A stretch of DNA of 64,000 bases from an uncultured Ruminococcus sp. (lineage in GTDB: Bacteria > Bacillota > Clostridia > Oscillospirales > Ruminococcaceae): contig CADCFQ010000010.1 of NCBI GenBank assembly GCA_902800795.1, forward strand, positions 62,001 to 126,000, read 5' to 3'. Shown here piece by piece: positions 8,972 through 18,464 of the stretch; the stretch's first letter is position 1, and the number at the start of each line of letters is the position of its first letter. Below the pieces are notes generated by a model. It saw only the letters and a program-made list of their open reading frames with translations, ran no database searches and was not told where the DNA came from. Both the position numbers and the translations under genes were made by a program.

Positions 8972-10381
8972 ATGAAAATACTATACACAGCAAGCGAAGC
9001 TCTGCCGTTCATCGCATCCGGCGGACTCGCAGACGTTGCAGGCTCACTGCCTGCGGCTCTCAACGAAGCAGGACACGACTGCCGTGTCGTTATCCCTTAT
9101 TACAGTGCTATAAGACAGGAGCTCAAAGACAAGGTCAGCTATATGACGAATTTTACCGTCCCTGTTGCCTGGAGAAACCAGTACTGCGGCGTTTTCTCGG
9201 GAGTTATAAACGGAGTAACCTATTATCTTCTTGATAATGAGTACTACTTTATGAGAAACGGCCTTTACGGCTTCTATGACGATGCAGAGAGGTTTATCTT
9301 CTTCTCAAGAGCCGTTCTTGAACTGCTAAGATACATCGACTTCAAGCCTGACATTATTAACGCAAACGACTGGCAGACAGCTCTTGTGCCTGTTTACTAT
9401 GATATCTTCTACCGCTATCAGCAGGGCTATGAGGATATCAAGACGGTGTTCACCATACACAATATCCAGTATCAGGGCAGATACGGGCTGGAGCTCATAA
9501 ACGACATTATGGGCATACCTCTTTATCACACCGATCTTCTGACCTATGACGGCGATGTGAACTTTATGAAGGCCGCTATCGAAGTCAGTGACAAGGTCAC
9601 AACAGTTTCGCCCAGCTATGCCTGGGAGATCCTTGATCCGTGGTATTCTCACGGCCTTGACAGAGAGCTCTGCACAAAGCAGCATAAGCTCTGCGGCATC
9701 TTAAACGGCATAGATATGAATATCTATGATCCCGAAAAGGATCCTGTCATCGCAAAGAATTACAGCTTAAATGACAAGCTCGGCAAATCCGTCTGTAAGA
9801 GAGACCTTCTCTGCAAGCTGGGTATGTCCGAGGGCAAGGAGCCTGTTATAGGAATAGTTACAAGGTTCGTATCCCATAAGGGACTTGACCTTATCAAGTA
9901 CGTTTTCGAGGATATAATAAGGCTCGGCTACAAGTTTGCTATCCTCGGCTCAGGCGAGAAGATCTATGAGGACTTCTTCTCCGAGATGCACTACCGCTAT
10001 CCCGACAGGGTGGGTCTGACCATTGGCTTCGTTCCCGAGCTTTCAAGACAGATCTATGCAGGAGCAGATATGTTCCTGATGCCTTCCCAGAGCGAGCCCT
10101 GCGGCCTGGCACAGATGATAGCCTGCCGCTACGGAACAGTTCCTATCGTCAGGGAGACCGGTGGTCTGCGTGACAGCATACACGATGCCGGAGACAGGGG
10201 CGGCAACGGCTTTACATTCAAGTCCTATAATGCCCACGATATGTTCGATGCCTGCGTAAGGGCAAGGGCTTATTATGACGACAGGATGAGATGGTCGAAC
10301 CTTGTGAACACCTGCATGAAGCAGGATTTCAGCTGGACAAAGTCCGCAAAGGACTATATCGCTCTTTATGAGAGCCTCTGA
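8972..10381 (+). CDS. glgA: Glycogen synthase (ADP-glucose dependent)
   Basis: GlgA (GT5, GT-B fold) adds glucose from ADP-glucose to the growing alpha-1,4 chain. The 469-residue protein starts MKILYTASEALPFIASGGLADV, where the Lys-Thr-Gly-Gly motif of the family appears in the form SGGLADV. It has the catalytic HNIQYQGRYG segment, GILNGIDMN, and the C-terminal nucleotide-sugar motif PSQSEPCGLAQM with GGLRDSI. Length is standard. It closes the glg cluster and is followed by a strong terminator. No glgP or glgX is nearby, so breakdown genes lie elsewhere. Confidence 0.96.
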   Translation: MKILYTASEALPFIASGGLADVAGSLPAALNEAGHDCRVVIPYYSAIRQELKDKVSYMTNFTVPVAWRNQYCGVFSGVINGVTYYLLDNEYYFMRNGLYGFYDDAERFIFFSRAVLELLRYIDFKPDIINANDWQTALVPVYYDIFYRYQQGYEDIKTVFTIHNIQYQGRYGLELINDIMGIPLYHTDLLTYDGDVNFMKAAIEVSDKVTTVSPSYAWEILDPWYSHGLDRELCTKQHKLCGILNGIDMNIYDPEKDPVIAKNYSLNDKLGKSVCKRDLLCKLGMSEGKEPVIGIVTRFVSHKGLDLIKYVFEDIIRLGYKFAILGSGEKIYEDFFSEMHYRYPDRVGLTIGFVPELSRQIYAGADMFLMPSQSEPCGLAQMIACRYGTVPIVRETGGLRDSIHDAGDRGGNGFTFKSYNAHDMFDACVRARAYYDDRMRWSNLVNTCMKQDFSWTKSAKDYIALYESL

Positions 10382-10401
10382 AAAAAAACATAGTTTTTCA
10401 G

Positions 10402-10440
10402 GTATCCTTCTCCGCCGCAGGCGGGGAGGGATACTCCTTT
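10402..10440 (+). terminator. Intrinsic terminator after glgA
   Basis: A 15-base-pair stem (10402-10416 with 10420-10434, a few G-U pairs) with a GCA loop, followed by TCCTTTTA. Confidence 0.88.
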
Positions 10441-10528
10441 TATACAGGTTATCAGCTATTTTGTATATTTGTCAGGGGCGTCTCAACAGATTATTAAGAT
10501 TTTTTTTGAAAGAATTGGTGATAACGTC

Positions 10529-10557
10529 TTGCAATTTGTAAGAATTTGTGTTATTAT
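10529..10557 (+). promoter_or_regulatory. Sigma-A-type promoter for carB
   Basis: TTGCAA (10529-10534), 17-base spacer, TATTAT (10552-10557). About 45 bases of leader remain before the carB start, with no riboswitch-like structure seen. Confidence 0.65.
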
Positions 10558-10608
10558 AATCTTTGAAAGATTTTTCAACAGAGTTGAATTCAGATAGGAG
10601 TTTTTTGT

Positions 10609-13600
10609 ATGCCAAAGAAACAGGACATCAACAAGATCATGATAATCGGTTCGGGCCCGATCATTATCGGTCAGGCTTGTGAATTTGATTATTCCGGAAC
10701 TCAGGCTTGTAAGGCTCTCAGGAACCTTGGCTATGAGATAGTTCTCGTCAATTCCAATCCCGCTACTATTATGACGGACCCCGACGTTGCTGATATCACT
10801 TACATAGAGCCTCTCAATTTGGACAGGCTCACTCAGATCATTGAAAAAGAAAGACCGGACGCACTGCTCCCTAATCTGGGCGGTCAGTCAGGTCTTAATC
10901 TCTGTTCAGAGCTGGACAAGGCCGGCGTTCTGAAGAAATACGGCGTTCAGGTCATCGGCGTCCAGGTGGATGCTATCGAGCGTGGTGAGGACAGGATCGA
11001 GTTCAAGAACGCTATGAGCGCTCTCGGTATCGGTATGCCCAAGAGCCAGGTGGCTTACAGCGTTGAAGAGGCTGTAAAGATCGCCGAGGAGCTTAAATAT
11101 CCTGTGGTACTCAGACCTGCCTACACAATGGGCGGCGCCGGCGGCGGAATGGTCTACAATGTAGACGAGCTGAAGGTCGTTTGCGAAAGAGGCCTTCAGG
11201 CAAGTCTGGTTGGCCAGGTGCTTGTCGAGGAGTGCATCTTCGGCTGGGAGGAGCTTGAGCTCGAGGTCGTAAGAGATGCCAAAAACAACAAGATAACAGT
11301 ATGCTTTATCGAGAACATCGATCCTATCGGTGTACATACAGGTGACAGCTTCTGCTCGGCACCTATGCTGACTATCCCCGAGGACGTTCAGAAAGAGCTT
11401 CAGGAGATGTCATACAGGATAATCGAGTCCATCGAGGTCATCGGCGGCTGCAACTGCCAGTTCGCAAGAGACCCTGAGACAGGCAGGATAGTTGTTATCG
11501 AGATCAACCCCAGAACATCCCGTTCTTCTGCTCTTGCTTCAAAGGCAACAGGCTTCCCGATAGCGCTCGTTTCGGCAATGCTCGCTTGTGGTCTTACACT
11601 CGATGAGATCCCCTGCGGCAAGTACGGCACACTTGATAAGTATGTTCCCGACGGCGACTATGTTGTTATCAAGTTCGCAAGATGGGCATTTGAGAAATTC
11701 AAGGGTGCATCAGACCACCTGGGAACTCAGATGAGAGCCGTTGGTGAGGTAATGAGCATAGGCAAGACCTATAAGGAAGCTTTCCAGAAGGCTATCAGAA
11801 GCCTTGAGACCGGAAGATACGGCCTTGGCTTTGCAAAGAACTTCAATAAGATGACAAAGGATGAGCTGCTCGCAGAGCTTCGTTTCCCCACAAGCGAGAG
11901 ACAGTTCGTTATTTATGAAGCACTCAGAAAGGGTGCAACTATCGACGAGATCTGGCAGCTGACCAAGATCAAGCACTGGTTCCTCGAGCAGATGAAGGAG
12001 CTTGTGGATGAGGAAGAGGCCCTTATCACCAAGAAGGGCAGCGTTCCCGATAAGGATACCCTCAAGCAGGCAAAGCTTGACGGCTTCTCTGACAGATACC
12101 TCAGCTCGCTGCTCGATGTGACCGAGGAGGAGATAAGAAATGCCCGCATAGGCTTCGGCATCAAGGAGGCCTGGGAGAGCATTCATGTCAGCGGGACCAA
12201 GGATGCTGCTTACTATTACTCCACTTATCACCTTGACGAGGACAAGAGCCCTGTAAATACAGACAGACCCAAGATAATGATCCTGGGCGGCGGTCCTAAC
12301 AGGATCGGTCAGGGTATCGAGTTTGACTACTGCTGTGTTCACGCAGCTCTCGCACTCAAAAAGCTGGGCTTTGAGTCCATTATCGTAAACTGCAACCCCG
12401 AGACAGTTTCTACTGACTACGATACATCCGACAAGCTTTATTTCGAGCCCCTTACACTTGAGGACGTGCTCAGCATCCATGAGAAGGAAAAGCCTGTGGG
12501 CGTTATAGCACAGTTCGGCGGCCAGACACCGCTCAACCTTGCCAACGACCTTAAAAAGTACGGCGTGAATATCCTGGGAACAACTCCCGAGACTATCGAC
12601 CTTGCCGAGGACAGAGACCACTTCCGTGCTATGATGGACAAGCTCGGCATACCTATGCCGGAGGCGGGGATGGCTGTAAATGTCGAAGAGGCTCTTGAGA
12701 TCGCAAACAAGATAGGCTATCCCGTAATGGTAAGACCTTCCTATGTTCTTGGCGGACGTGGAATGGAGATAGTCCACGATGATGAGATGATGAGAGTTTA
12801 TATGTCTGCCGCTGTTGGTGTTACACCTGACAGACCTATCCTTATTGACCGCTTCCTCAACCATGCGACCGAGTGTGAGGCTGATGCGATATCCGACGGC
12901 GAGCACTGCTTTGTTCCTGCTGTTATGGAGCATATCGAGCTTGCGGGTGTCCATTCGGGAGACTCTGCTTGTATCCTTCCTTCAAAGAACCTCTCGCCCG
13001 AGATCGTTGCAACTATCAAGGAGTACACCAAGAAGATAGCTGTAGAGATGAACGTAAAGGGCCTTATGAATATGCAGTATGCTATCGAGGGCGACACTGT
13101 CTATGTACTGGAGGCTAACCCCAGAGCATCGAGAACAGTTCCGCTGGTTTCCAAGGTATGCAGCATCAATATGGTGAAGATCGCTACCGAGATCATCACC
13201 TCCGAGCTTACAGGCAGACCTTCGCCTGTTCCTCAGCTCAAGGACAAGAAGATAGGCCACTACGGCGTCAAGGAAGCCGTGTTCCCATTCAATATGTTCC
13301 AGGAGGTAGACCCTGTTCTCGGACCTGAGATGAGATCCACCGGTGAGGTGCTTGGTATCTCGCCCAGCTTCGGTGAGGCTTACTATAAGGCTCAGGAAGC
13401 GACCAGAACGAGCCTTCCAAAGGAGGGAACTGTTCTTCTCAGCGTTTGTGACAGAGACAAGCCCGAGCTTGTTGAGATCGCAAAGGCCTTCAGTGACCTC
13501 GGCTTCAACATCCTTGCAACAGGCAAGAGCTACGAAATGATAACCGAGGCAGGTATCAAGGCAAAGAAGATCTTCAAGATCTATGAGGGCAGACCCAATA

Positions 13601-13836
13601 TTGCCGATGAGATCGCAAACGGCGAGATCCAGCTTATCATCAATACGCCTGCAGGCAAGACAAGCGTTCACGATGACAGCTACATCAGAAAGGCTGCTAT
13701 CAAGCACAGAGTGCCTTACATCACCACAATGGCTGCTGCAAAGGCAAGCGCCGAGGGTATCAAGGCTATCAAGCATGACCTGCATTTCGGAGTTAAGTCC
13801 CTCCAGGCTCATCACGCTGATATTACAGAAGAATAA
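10609..13836 (+). CDS. carB: Carbamoyl-phosphate synthase large subunit
   Basis: CarB makes carbamoyl phosphate from bicarbonate, ATP and ammonia channelled from CarA, feeding pyrimidine and arginine synthesis. The 1075-residue chain has the two homologous ATP-grasp halves (about 1-400 and 555-935), each opening with the GSGPI/GGGPNRIGQ nucleotide loop, and an oligomerisation domain between them. It ends with an MGS-like allosteric domain (about 940-1075, GFNILATGKSYEMI). Length is standard. The odd point is context: carA and the pyr or arg genes are not adjacent, and carB is a single-gene unit with its own promoter and terminator. Confidence 0.97.
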   Translation: MPKKQDINKIMIIGSGPIIIGQACEFDYSGTQACKALRNLGYEIVLVNSNPATIMTDPDVADITYIEPLNLDRLTQIIEKERPDALLPNLGGQSGLNLCSELDKAGVLKKYGVQVIGVQVDAIERGEDRIEFKNAMSALGIGMPKSQVAYSVEEAVKIAEELKYPVVLRPAYTMGGAGGGMVYNVDELKVVCERGLQASLVGQVLVEECIFGWEELELEVVRDAKNNKITVCFIENIDPIGVHTGDSFCSAPMLTIPEDVQKELQEMSYRIIESIEVIGGCNCQFARDPETGRIVVIEINPRTSRSSALASKATGFPIALVSAMLACGLTLDEIPCGKYGTLDKYVPDGDYVVIKFARWAFEKFKGASDHLGTQMRAVGEVMSIGKTYKEAFQKAIRSLETGRYGLGFAKNFNKMTKDELLAELRFPTSERQFVIYEALRKGATIDEIWQLTKIKHWFLEQMKELVDEEEALITKKGSVPDKDTLKQAKLDGFSDRYLSSLLDVTEEEIRNARIGFGIKEAWESIHVSGTKDAAYYYSTYHLDEDKSPVNTDRPKIMILGGGPNRIGQGIEFDYCCVHAALALKKLGFESIIVNCNPETVSTDYDTSDKLYFEPLTLEDVLSIHEKEKPVGVIAQFGGQTPLNLANDLKKYGVNILGTTPETIDLAEDRDHFRAMMDKLGIPMPEAGMAVNVEEALEIANKIGYPVMVRPSYVLGGRGMEIVHDDEMMRVYMSAAVGVTPDRPILIDRFLNHATECEADAISDGEHCFVPAVMEHIELAGVHSGDSACILPSKNLSPEIVATIKEYTKKIAVEMNVKGLMNMQYAIEGDTVYVLEANPRASRTVPLVSKVCSINMVKIATEIITSELTGRPSPVPQLKDKKIGHYGVKEAVFPFNMFQEVDPVLGPEMRSTGEVLGISPSFGEAYYKAQEATRTSLPKEGTVLLSVCDRDKPELVEIAKAFSDLGFNILATGKSYEMITEAGIKAKKIFKIYEGRPNIADEIANGEIQLIINTPAGKTSVHDDSYIRKAAIKHRVPYITTMAAAKASAEGIKAIKHDLHFGVKSLQAHHADITEE

Positions 13837-13842
13837 TCCAAC

Positions 13843-13873
13843 AAGAGCTGCCGCTTTTACGGCGGCTCTTTTC
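13843..13873 (+). terminator. Intrinsic terminator after carB
   Basis: Arms AAGAGCTGCCG (13843-13853) and CGGCGGCTCTT (13860-13870) pair fully (one G-U) around a six-base loop and are followed by TTTTC. Confidence 0.85.
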
Positions 13874-13934
13874 GTATATAATACAAGTGCATTTTTGTAT
13901 ATAATGCCAAAAATCTTTCTTCTTTCTTGAACTG

Positions 13935-13962
13935 TGTAATGTTTCACTCTTCTCAAGCGATC
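13935..13962 (+). promoter_or_regulatory. Candidate ECF-type (autoregulatory) promoter
   Basis: TGTAATG at 13935-13941 and CGATC at 13958-13962 are 16 bases apart. This resembles the AAC-like -35 and CGTC-like -10 layout of ECF sigma promoters, and lies 25 bases before the sigma gene. No good sigma-A promoter is seen here. The match is approximate. Confidence 0.3.
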
Positions 13963-13986
13963 ATTATACAGGGAGGTGCAAAGCAT

Positions 13987-14493
13987 ATGCGAAACAACGA
14001 TCCCAATGTTCAAGCGCTTGAACAGATAATCAGAAAATATAAGAACACAGTCTACGGCATAGCAGCGGCGATGCTGAGAAACAGGCACGAGGCCGATGAT
14101 GTTTTCCAGGAAGTGTTTTTGCTGTATTATAAGAAAAACATCGGCTTTGACAGTGAGAACGCAAGGCGCTCATGGCTTATCAGGACAACTGTGAACAAGT
14201 GCCGCCAGGCAAACAACAGCGTCTGGAACACAAGGGTGGAGAAGACCGATGAGATAGAGATAGCAGAAGAGTTCGGCTTTTCGGGTGAGGAGAGCCGGGT
14301 GTTCTCAGCGGTCAGAGAACTTGATGACAAGTACAGGCTCGTTGTTATCCTGCATTATTTCCAGGGGCTTGCCATAGCGGAGATATCCGAGCTTCTCGGC
14401 GAGAGACCAAACACTGTGAGCGTAAGACTGAACCGAGCAAGAAAGCTCCTTAAAGAAAGATTGGAGGAAGACGATGAAAACGGATATTTTTGA
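13987..14493 (+). CDS. ECF-family RNA polymerase sigma factor
   Basis: A 168-residue sigma-70 family factor. Region 2 (about residues 10-80) shows the core-binding helices with EADDVFQEVFLLYYK and RSWLIRTTVNKCR. Region 4 (about 110-165) has a helix-turn-helix in GLAIAEISELLGERPNTVS, followed by RLNRARKLLKERL. Regions 1.1 and 3 are absent, as expected for ECF factors. The start at 13987 has a strong GGGAGGTG site; the frame is open upstream but lacks one. It overlaps the next gene by 20 bases, so the two are translationally coupled and that gene is the likely anti-sigma partner. Confidence 0.93.
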   Translation: MRNNDPNVQALEQIIRKYKNTVYGIAAAMLRNRHEADDVFQEVFLLYYKKNIGFDSENARRSWLIRTTVNKCRQANNSVWNTRVEKTDEIEIAEEFGFSGEESRVFSAVRELDDKYRLVVILHYFQGLAIAEISELLGERPNTVSVRLNRARKLLKERLEEDDENGYF

Positions 14494-16630
14494 TAGTATC
14501 AGCCAAAAGCTTGCTCCTGAGCAAAGCGTTATCGACGAGCTTCTTGAAAAGGCTGAGAAAAAGCAGTTTCCGGTCGAGCCGGTCATAGAGATTAATGACC
14601 GGGCTGACTCTGAAATCAGGCTGTCTTTTGATGAAGCCGCAGATACAGAGCCGGAAGAGACCCCGGCTGAGAAGCCAAGGATAAAGAGCCGTGCAGGCGT
14701 CTTTGTGGCAATAGCTGCTGCGGCGGCACTGGTCTTAGGGATAGGCTCATATCTGCTTTTAAAGGGCGGCCTGAATGTCGATACTGCCGCTTCCGAAACA
14801 CAGCATCAGGGACAGCATATTGAAGCTCTCAAAAAAGCAAACACGAACGCTAAACTCGTATTTGCGACTGTGAACAGCAGCTGTGCGGACCTGATAGCTG
14901 ACGGCAGAAAAAACGAGATAGAGCAGTACAAAAATTCGGACAATTACGGCAAGGTGCTCCGCATAACCGACCTTAAAGACGCAAGCGTTGACAACTGGAT
15001 AGATTACAGCCTGTATCACGCCTTTGAAGACAGCGACATGATGGATGGATATATCTATTTCGAGCTTGGCGAGAATTATGAGATCACCTTTGCCCAGTGG
15101 GCAGAGACCGACGGCGAGGGCATTGTAGGACAGTATCCCGACCCTGAGACCGACCCTGACAAAAAGCACAGGATAGGTCAGCGCATAGGTGGCTCTTATG
15201 ATCAGAGCAATAGTCAGACAGATGACAGCGTAACGATAGACGGCCTTAATGTGAAGATCAGATACGGCACCCTTACGCCCTTTGGTCTGACGCTAGAGTT
15301 CAGAAGACAGACTGATCTTGATGATGGCGTATATCAGGAGATACTGCCTGAATACGGGCTTTACGGTATGGACGGCGATCTTCCTGTCGAGCTGGATTTT
15401 GTCAGCGATGCCAGGGGCTATGAGAACAGGCCGGGAAGGCTTGAAAAAGCAGGCGATGAGCTGTCTTTTGCCTATAACTGGAAAGAGCTCTACGGCGAGC
15501 TGAGACCCGGAAGTTACCGCATCACCGTAAATGTCAATACACTTGGCGAAGGGATAGACAAAACCTACGGCTATAATATAGACTTTACTATAAGTGAGCC
15601 TGATGAGCGTCTTTCGGAAGAGTTTGACGATCTTGCCCTTTCTGTTACTAGTGTTATGCAGGACTCCGAAAAGACCGAATTGGGTCTTAGGCTTGTCAAC
15701 ACCAGCGATGACACGGACGTTGATGTTGTTTGGACGGGAACATGGAATATTTTTGAAGGTTCACGCCACCAGCTTTTGGAGTATAAAAACGGCATTTATA
15801 AGGAAATACCTTGGACCAACTCAAAGTCGGGACCTACCGTCGAGTCCGGGAGCGAGCTTAAAGCAGGCGAGAGCATAGACCTGACCCTTGATCTCACCGA
15901 AGCCTACGGAGACTTATCTGCCGGCCAATACAAGATAGAATTCATTTTTGATCTTTACAGTCCTGACCATAATATCAATTATACAGCTCCTGCCATTAGT
16001 TGTGAATTCAGCATTCCGGACACACTGGCAGAGGTCCCCGATGTCACGGGAATTGATGTTATTGAAGCAAAGCAAATGATATCCGATGCCGGGTTCAGAC
16101 CCGTTATCAGAAATGTGTGGTCGGATGATATCGGTATCGACAGGGTCGTAAAAACATCACCTTCGTCGGGAGAAAAAACTTTTACAGACAGCGAGGTGCA
16201 GATCTATGTCAGCGCCGGTCCTGTCGGAACTTCACCGAGCACTGATCCTCTTCCCGAAAACCTGGGACTTTACGGCGAAGTAAGCAATGTAACGAACACA
16301 GGCTGTACCCTGACAATAAAGAGCGACGGTACGTTAAGGGATCGTGATGTGGTGACAGGAACGGCTTACCTTATAGGAACTGTTGATGAAAACGGAGAAT
16401 TCAAAGAGCTGCCGTTTATTGCCGATAATATAACATGGAACGCTATCGCTCAGGCCGTGGATACCTCAGAGGGCGGCACAACAATTTTTGATATCAACTG
16501 GGAATGGTGCTTCGGCGTTTTGCCGTCGGGAAGCTACGCTGTTTCAAAAGGCTTTTTTATAAATGAGAAGTATGAAGGAGAAAACGAGCAGATAGAGACC
16601 AGAGTGATAACTGAATTTGAGATACCCTAG
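14474..16630 (+). CDS. Membrane-anchored putative anti-sigma/sensor protein with PASTA and Ig-like domains
   Basis: A 718-residue protein encoded directly behind an ECF sigma factor. About 73 N-terminal residues are cytosolic and charged (IDELLEKAEKKQF), followed by one transmembrane helix at about 74-96 and a large outside part. Outside I see two repeats of an Ig-like unit ending in LRPGSYRITVNV and LSAGQYKIEFIF (about 255-510), a PASTA-like domain at 519-586 (VPDVTGIDVIEAKQMISDAG), and a third Ig-like unit ending LPSGSYAVSKGF. The PASTA segment closely resembles the second PASTA domain of PrkC at 27950-28130. The cytosolic part has no recognisable zinc-finger anti-sigma motif, so the anti-sigma role is inferred from position and topology only. 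Confidence 0.75.
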   Translation: MKTDIFDSISQKLAPEQSVIDELLEKAEKKQFPVEPVIEINDRADSEIRLSFDEAADTEPEETPAEKPRIKSRAGVFVAIAAAAALVLGIGSYLLLKGGLNVDTAASETQHQGQHIEALKKANTNAKLVFATVNSSCADLIADGRKNEIEQYKNSDNYGKVLRITDLKDASVDNWIDYSLYHAFEDSDMMDGYIYFELGENYEITFAQWAETDGEGIVGQYPDPETDPDKKHRIGQRIGGSYDQSNSQTDDSVTIDGLNVKIRYGTLTPFGLTLEFRRQTDLDDGVYQEILPEYGLYGMDGDLPVELDFVSDARGYENRPGRLEKAGDELSFAYNWKELYGELRPGSYRITVNVNTLGEGIDKTYGYNIDFTISEPDERLSEEFDDLALSVTSVMQDSEKTELGLRLVNTSDDTDVDVVWTGTWNIFEGSRHQLLEYKNGIYKEIPWTNSKSGPTVESGSELKAGESIDLTLDLTEAYGDLSAGQYKIEFIFDLYSPDHNINYTAPAISCEFSIPDTLAEVPDVTGIDVIEAKQMISDAGFRPVIRNVWSDDIGIDRVVKTSPSSGEKTFTDSEVQIYVSAGPVGTSPSTDPLPENLGLYGEVSNVTNTGCTLTIKSDGTLRDRDVVTGTAYLIGTVDENGEFKELPFIADNITWNAIAQAVDTSEGGTTIFDINWEWCFGVLPSGSYAVSKGFFINEKYEGENEQIETRVITEFEIP

Positions 16631-16661
16631 AACAAAAGTGACCCATATACCCCATGAGCGG

Positions 16662-16696
16662 CGGACCCGGCAAAAGACCGGGTCCGTTACTTTTTC
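16662..16696 (+). terminator. Intrinsic terminator after the PASTA protein
   Basis: Perfect nine-base arms CGGACCCGG (16662-16670) and CCGGGTCCG (16678-16686), seven-base loop, then TTACTTTTT. Confidence 0.88.
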
Positions 16697-16698
16697 TC

Positions 16699-16727
16699 TT
16701 TACAACTTGCTTTGTATGTGATATAAT
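16699..16727 (+). promoter_or_regulatory. Sigma-A-type promoter for the HAD gene
   Basis: TTTACA (16699-16704), 17-base spacer, TATAAT (16722-16727). Confidence 0.75.
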
Positions 16728-16758
16728 TATATCCTGATATTCTTAGTGAGGTGTAAAA

Positions 16759-17406
16759 ATGAGCAAGTATAAATACTTTATCTTTGATTTTGACCTGACC
16801 CTTGCCGACTCTTCCGAGGCCATACTTATGTGCTTTAAACACACCCTCGAGCAGTTCGGCTATCCGCCGAAGGATGACCGCACGATCTTTAATACTATCG
16901 GCCTTACCCTTGTGGACGGATTTGATGTCCTTACCGACACTCCTAACAACCCTCAGCGTGAGGAGATGCGAAAATGTTACGTTAAGAAAGCCGATGAGGT
17001 CATGGTGAAGCATACATATTTCTATGACGACGCTATCGCAGTTTTACAGGTGCTAAAACACGCTGACCGCAAGGTGGGGATAGTTTCCACAAAGTTTCGT
17101 TACCGCATAGAGCAGACCTTTGAAGCAAAGGCCGGCTCCATGCCTGTGGATATCATAGTCGGCGGCGAGGATGTGACCGAAGCCAAGCCCGACCCCCAGG
17201 GACTTGACCTTATAATCGAGAAGTTCGGCGCAGATAAGGCTGATGTCCTATACATCGGCGACAGCTATATAGATGCCGAGACAGCAAAGCGTGCAGGCGT
17301 TGATTTTGCCGGTGTTACCACCGGTTCCACCACGAAAGAAGACTTTGAGAGATACCCCCATATCTATATCGGAGAGAGCCTTCTGGATATTTTTCAGAGC
17401 ATATAA
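16759..17406 (+). CDS. HAD-superfamily phosphatase (Gph/PpaX-like)
   Basis: A 215-residue haloacid-dehalogenase-type hydrolase. Motif I is FDFDLTLADS near residue 9, with the nucleophile Asp and the acid/base Asp two residues later. Motif II is VGIVSTK near residue 110, the motif III lysine is in EAKPDPQGL, and motif IV is LYIGDSYIDAETAKRAG. The alpha-helical C1 cap between motifs I and II fits the phosphoglycolate phosphatase or pyrophosphatase PpaX group. The substrate cannot be told from sequence. It has its own promoter; no terminator is obvious before the next promoter at 17447. Confidence 0.85.
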   Translation: MSKYKYFIFDFDLTLADSSEAILMCFKHTLEQFGYPPKDDRTIFNTIGLTLVDGFDVLTDTPNNPQREEMRKCYVKKADEVMVKHTYFYDDAIAVLQVLKHADRKVGIVSTKFRYRIEQTFEAKAGSMPVDIIVGGEDVTEAKPDPQGLDLIIEKFGADKADVLYIGDSYIDAETAKRAGVDFAGVTTGSTTKEDFERYPHIYIGESLLDIFQSI

Positions 17407-17446
17407 ATATAGTGTAAATATAGTATTAAATAACCGTGAAAAACAC

Positions 17447-17475
17447 TTGCTATTATCTTTAAAAAGTGATATAAT
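17447..17475 (+). promoter_or_regulatory. Sigma-A-type promoter for the yicC-spoVM block
   Basis: TTGCTA (17447-17452), 17-base spacer, TATAAT (17470-17475), about 90 bases before the yicC start. It is the only strong promoter recognised in front of the long colinear block. Confidence 0.72.
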
Positions 17476-17566
17476 AAAATGATTGAAGATGCTGCCGTTC
17501 TTAGTGCGTTTTCGGCGCATCTTAGCGTTTTGGAAGCTTAAATTTGTTCCCGATAGGAGAATTATT

Positions 17567-18454
17567 ATGATAAAGAGCATGACAGGTTTCGGCAGAGAGC
17601 ATATAGTTAACGAAAAGAGAGAGATCATCGTCGAGATAAGGTCGGTGAACCACCGCTATTATGAGTTTACCTCACGCACACCCAGGGCTTACGGTTATCT
17701 TGATGAGAAGCTGAAGGGCTTTCTCAAAAGCGGTATCTCGAGAGGCAAGGTGGAAGCGAGCGTTTCTATCTATAACCTTGAGGGAACTGATGCTGAGATC
17801 GAGCTCAATCTGCCTGTTGCAAAGGGCTATGTCAACGCTCTGAGAAGTGCAGCGGATGAGCTTTCGATGACAGATGACCTGGCACTTTCCAGTGTCGCAA
17901 GGCTTCCTGATGTTTTTACAGTAGTCAAGAAGACCGAGGACGAGGAGGTCATCTGGAACGAGGTCAAGGCTGTTGCCCAGACCGCTCTTGACCGCTTTGT
18001 CGAGATGAGAAGCGTTGAGGGTGTCAAGATGTATGAGGATATCAGCTCCCGCCTTGACACTATCGAGAAGGCTGTATCTTTTATCGAGCAGGAAGCTCCC
18101 AAGTCTGTTCAGGCTTATCACGACAGGCTTTACAACAAGATAAAAGAGAGCCTTGAAGCTCTTGGCAGAAATGATGTTGACGAGCAGAGGATAGTTACGG
18201 AGGTAGCTGTCTTTTCCGATAAGGTGGCTGTGGATGAGGAGACCGTAAGGCTCAGGAGCCACATAGCACAGTTCAGAGAGCTAATAAAGAGCGAAGAGCC
18301 TGTGGGAAGAAAGCTGGACTTTCTTATCCAGGAGATGAACCGTGAGATCAACACCACCGGTTCCAAGTGCAATGATATCGAGATCACAAGGACAGTGGTG
18401 GAAGTCAAGGCAGAGATCGAGAAGATCAGAGAGCAGATCCAGAACATAGAGTAA
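17567..18454 (+). CDS. yicC: YicC-family protein (putative endoribonuclease)
   Basis: A 295-residue member of the YicC/YloC family, reported in enterobacteria to be an endoribonuclease. The start [11 protein letters not shown] is the family's invariant N-terminus and has an AGGAG site eight bases upstream. An upstream in-frame codon at 17483 is not preceded by one. The C-terminal DUF1732 part contains the strongly conserved [17 protein letters not shown] and the motif SKCNDIEIT. It heads the block that is colinear with B. subtilis yloC-remA-gmk-rpoZ, with remA ten bases downstream. Confidence 0.93.
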   Translation: MIKSMTGFGREHIVNEKREIIVEIRSVNHRYYEFTSRTPRAYGYLDEKLKGFLKSGISRGKVEASVSIYNLEGTDAEIELNLPVAKGYVNALRSAADELSMTDDLALSSVARLPDVFTVVKKTEDEEVIWNEVKAVAQTALDRFVEMRSVEGVKMYEDISSRLDTIEKAVSFIEQEAPKSVQAYHDRLYNKIKESLEALGRNDVDEQRIVTEVAVFSDKVAVDEETVRLRSHIAQFRELIKSEEPVGRKLDFLIQEMNREINTTGSKCNDIEITRTVVEVKAEIEKIREQIQNIE

Positions 18455-18464
18455 CGGAGTTTTT

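Noticed and set aside
10609..13836. Idea that carB without carA is a pseudogene or transferred gene
   Set aside because: The reading frame is full length, all domains are intact and base and codon use look like the neighbours; carA is simply elsewhere.
12982..14088. Minus-strand open frame across the 3' end of carB and the following gap
   Set aside because: The carB frame on the plus strand is certain, and the antisense frame crosses a terminator without any start signal.
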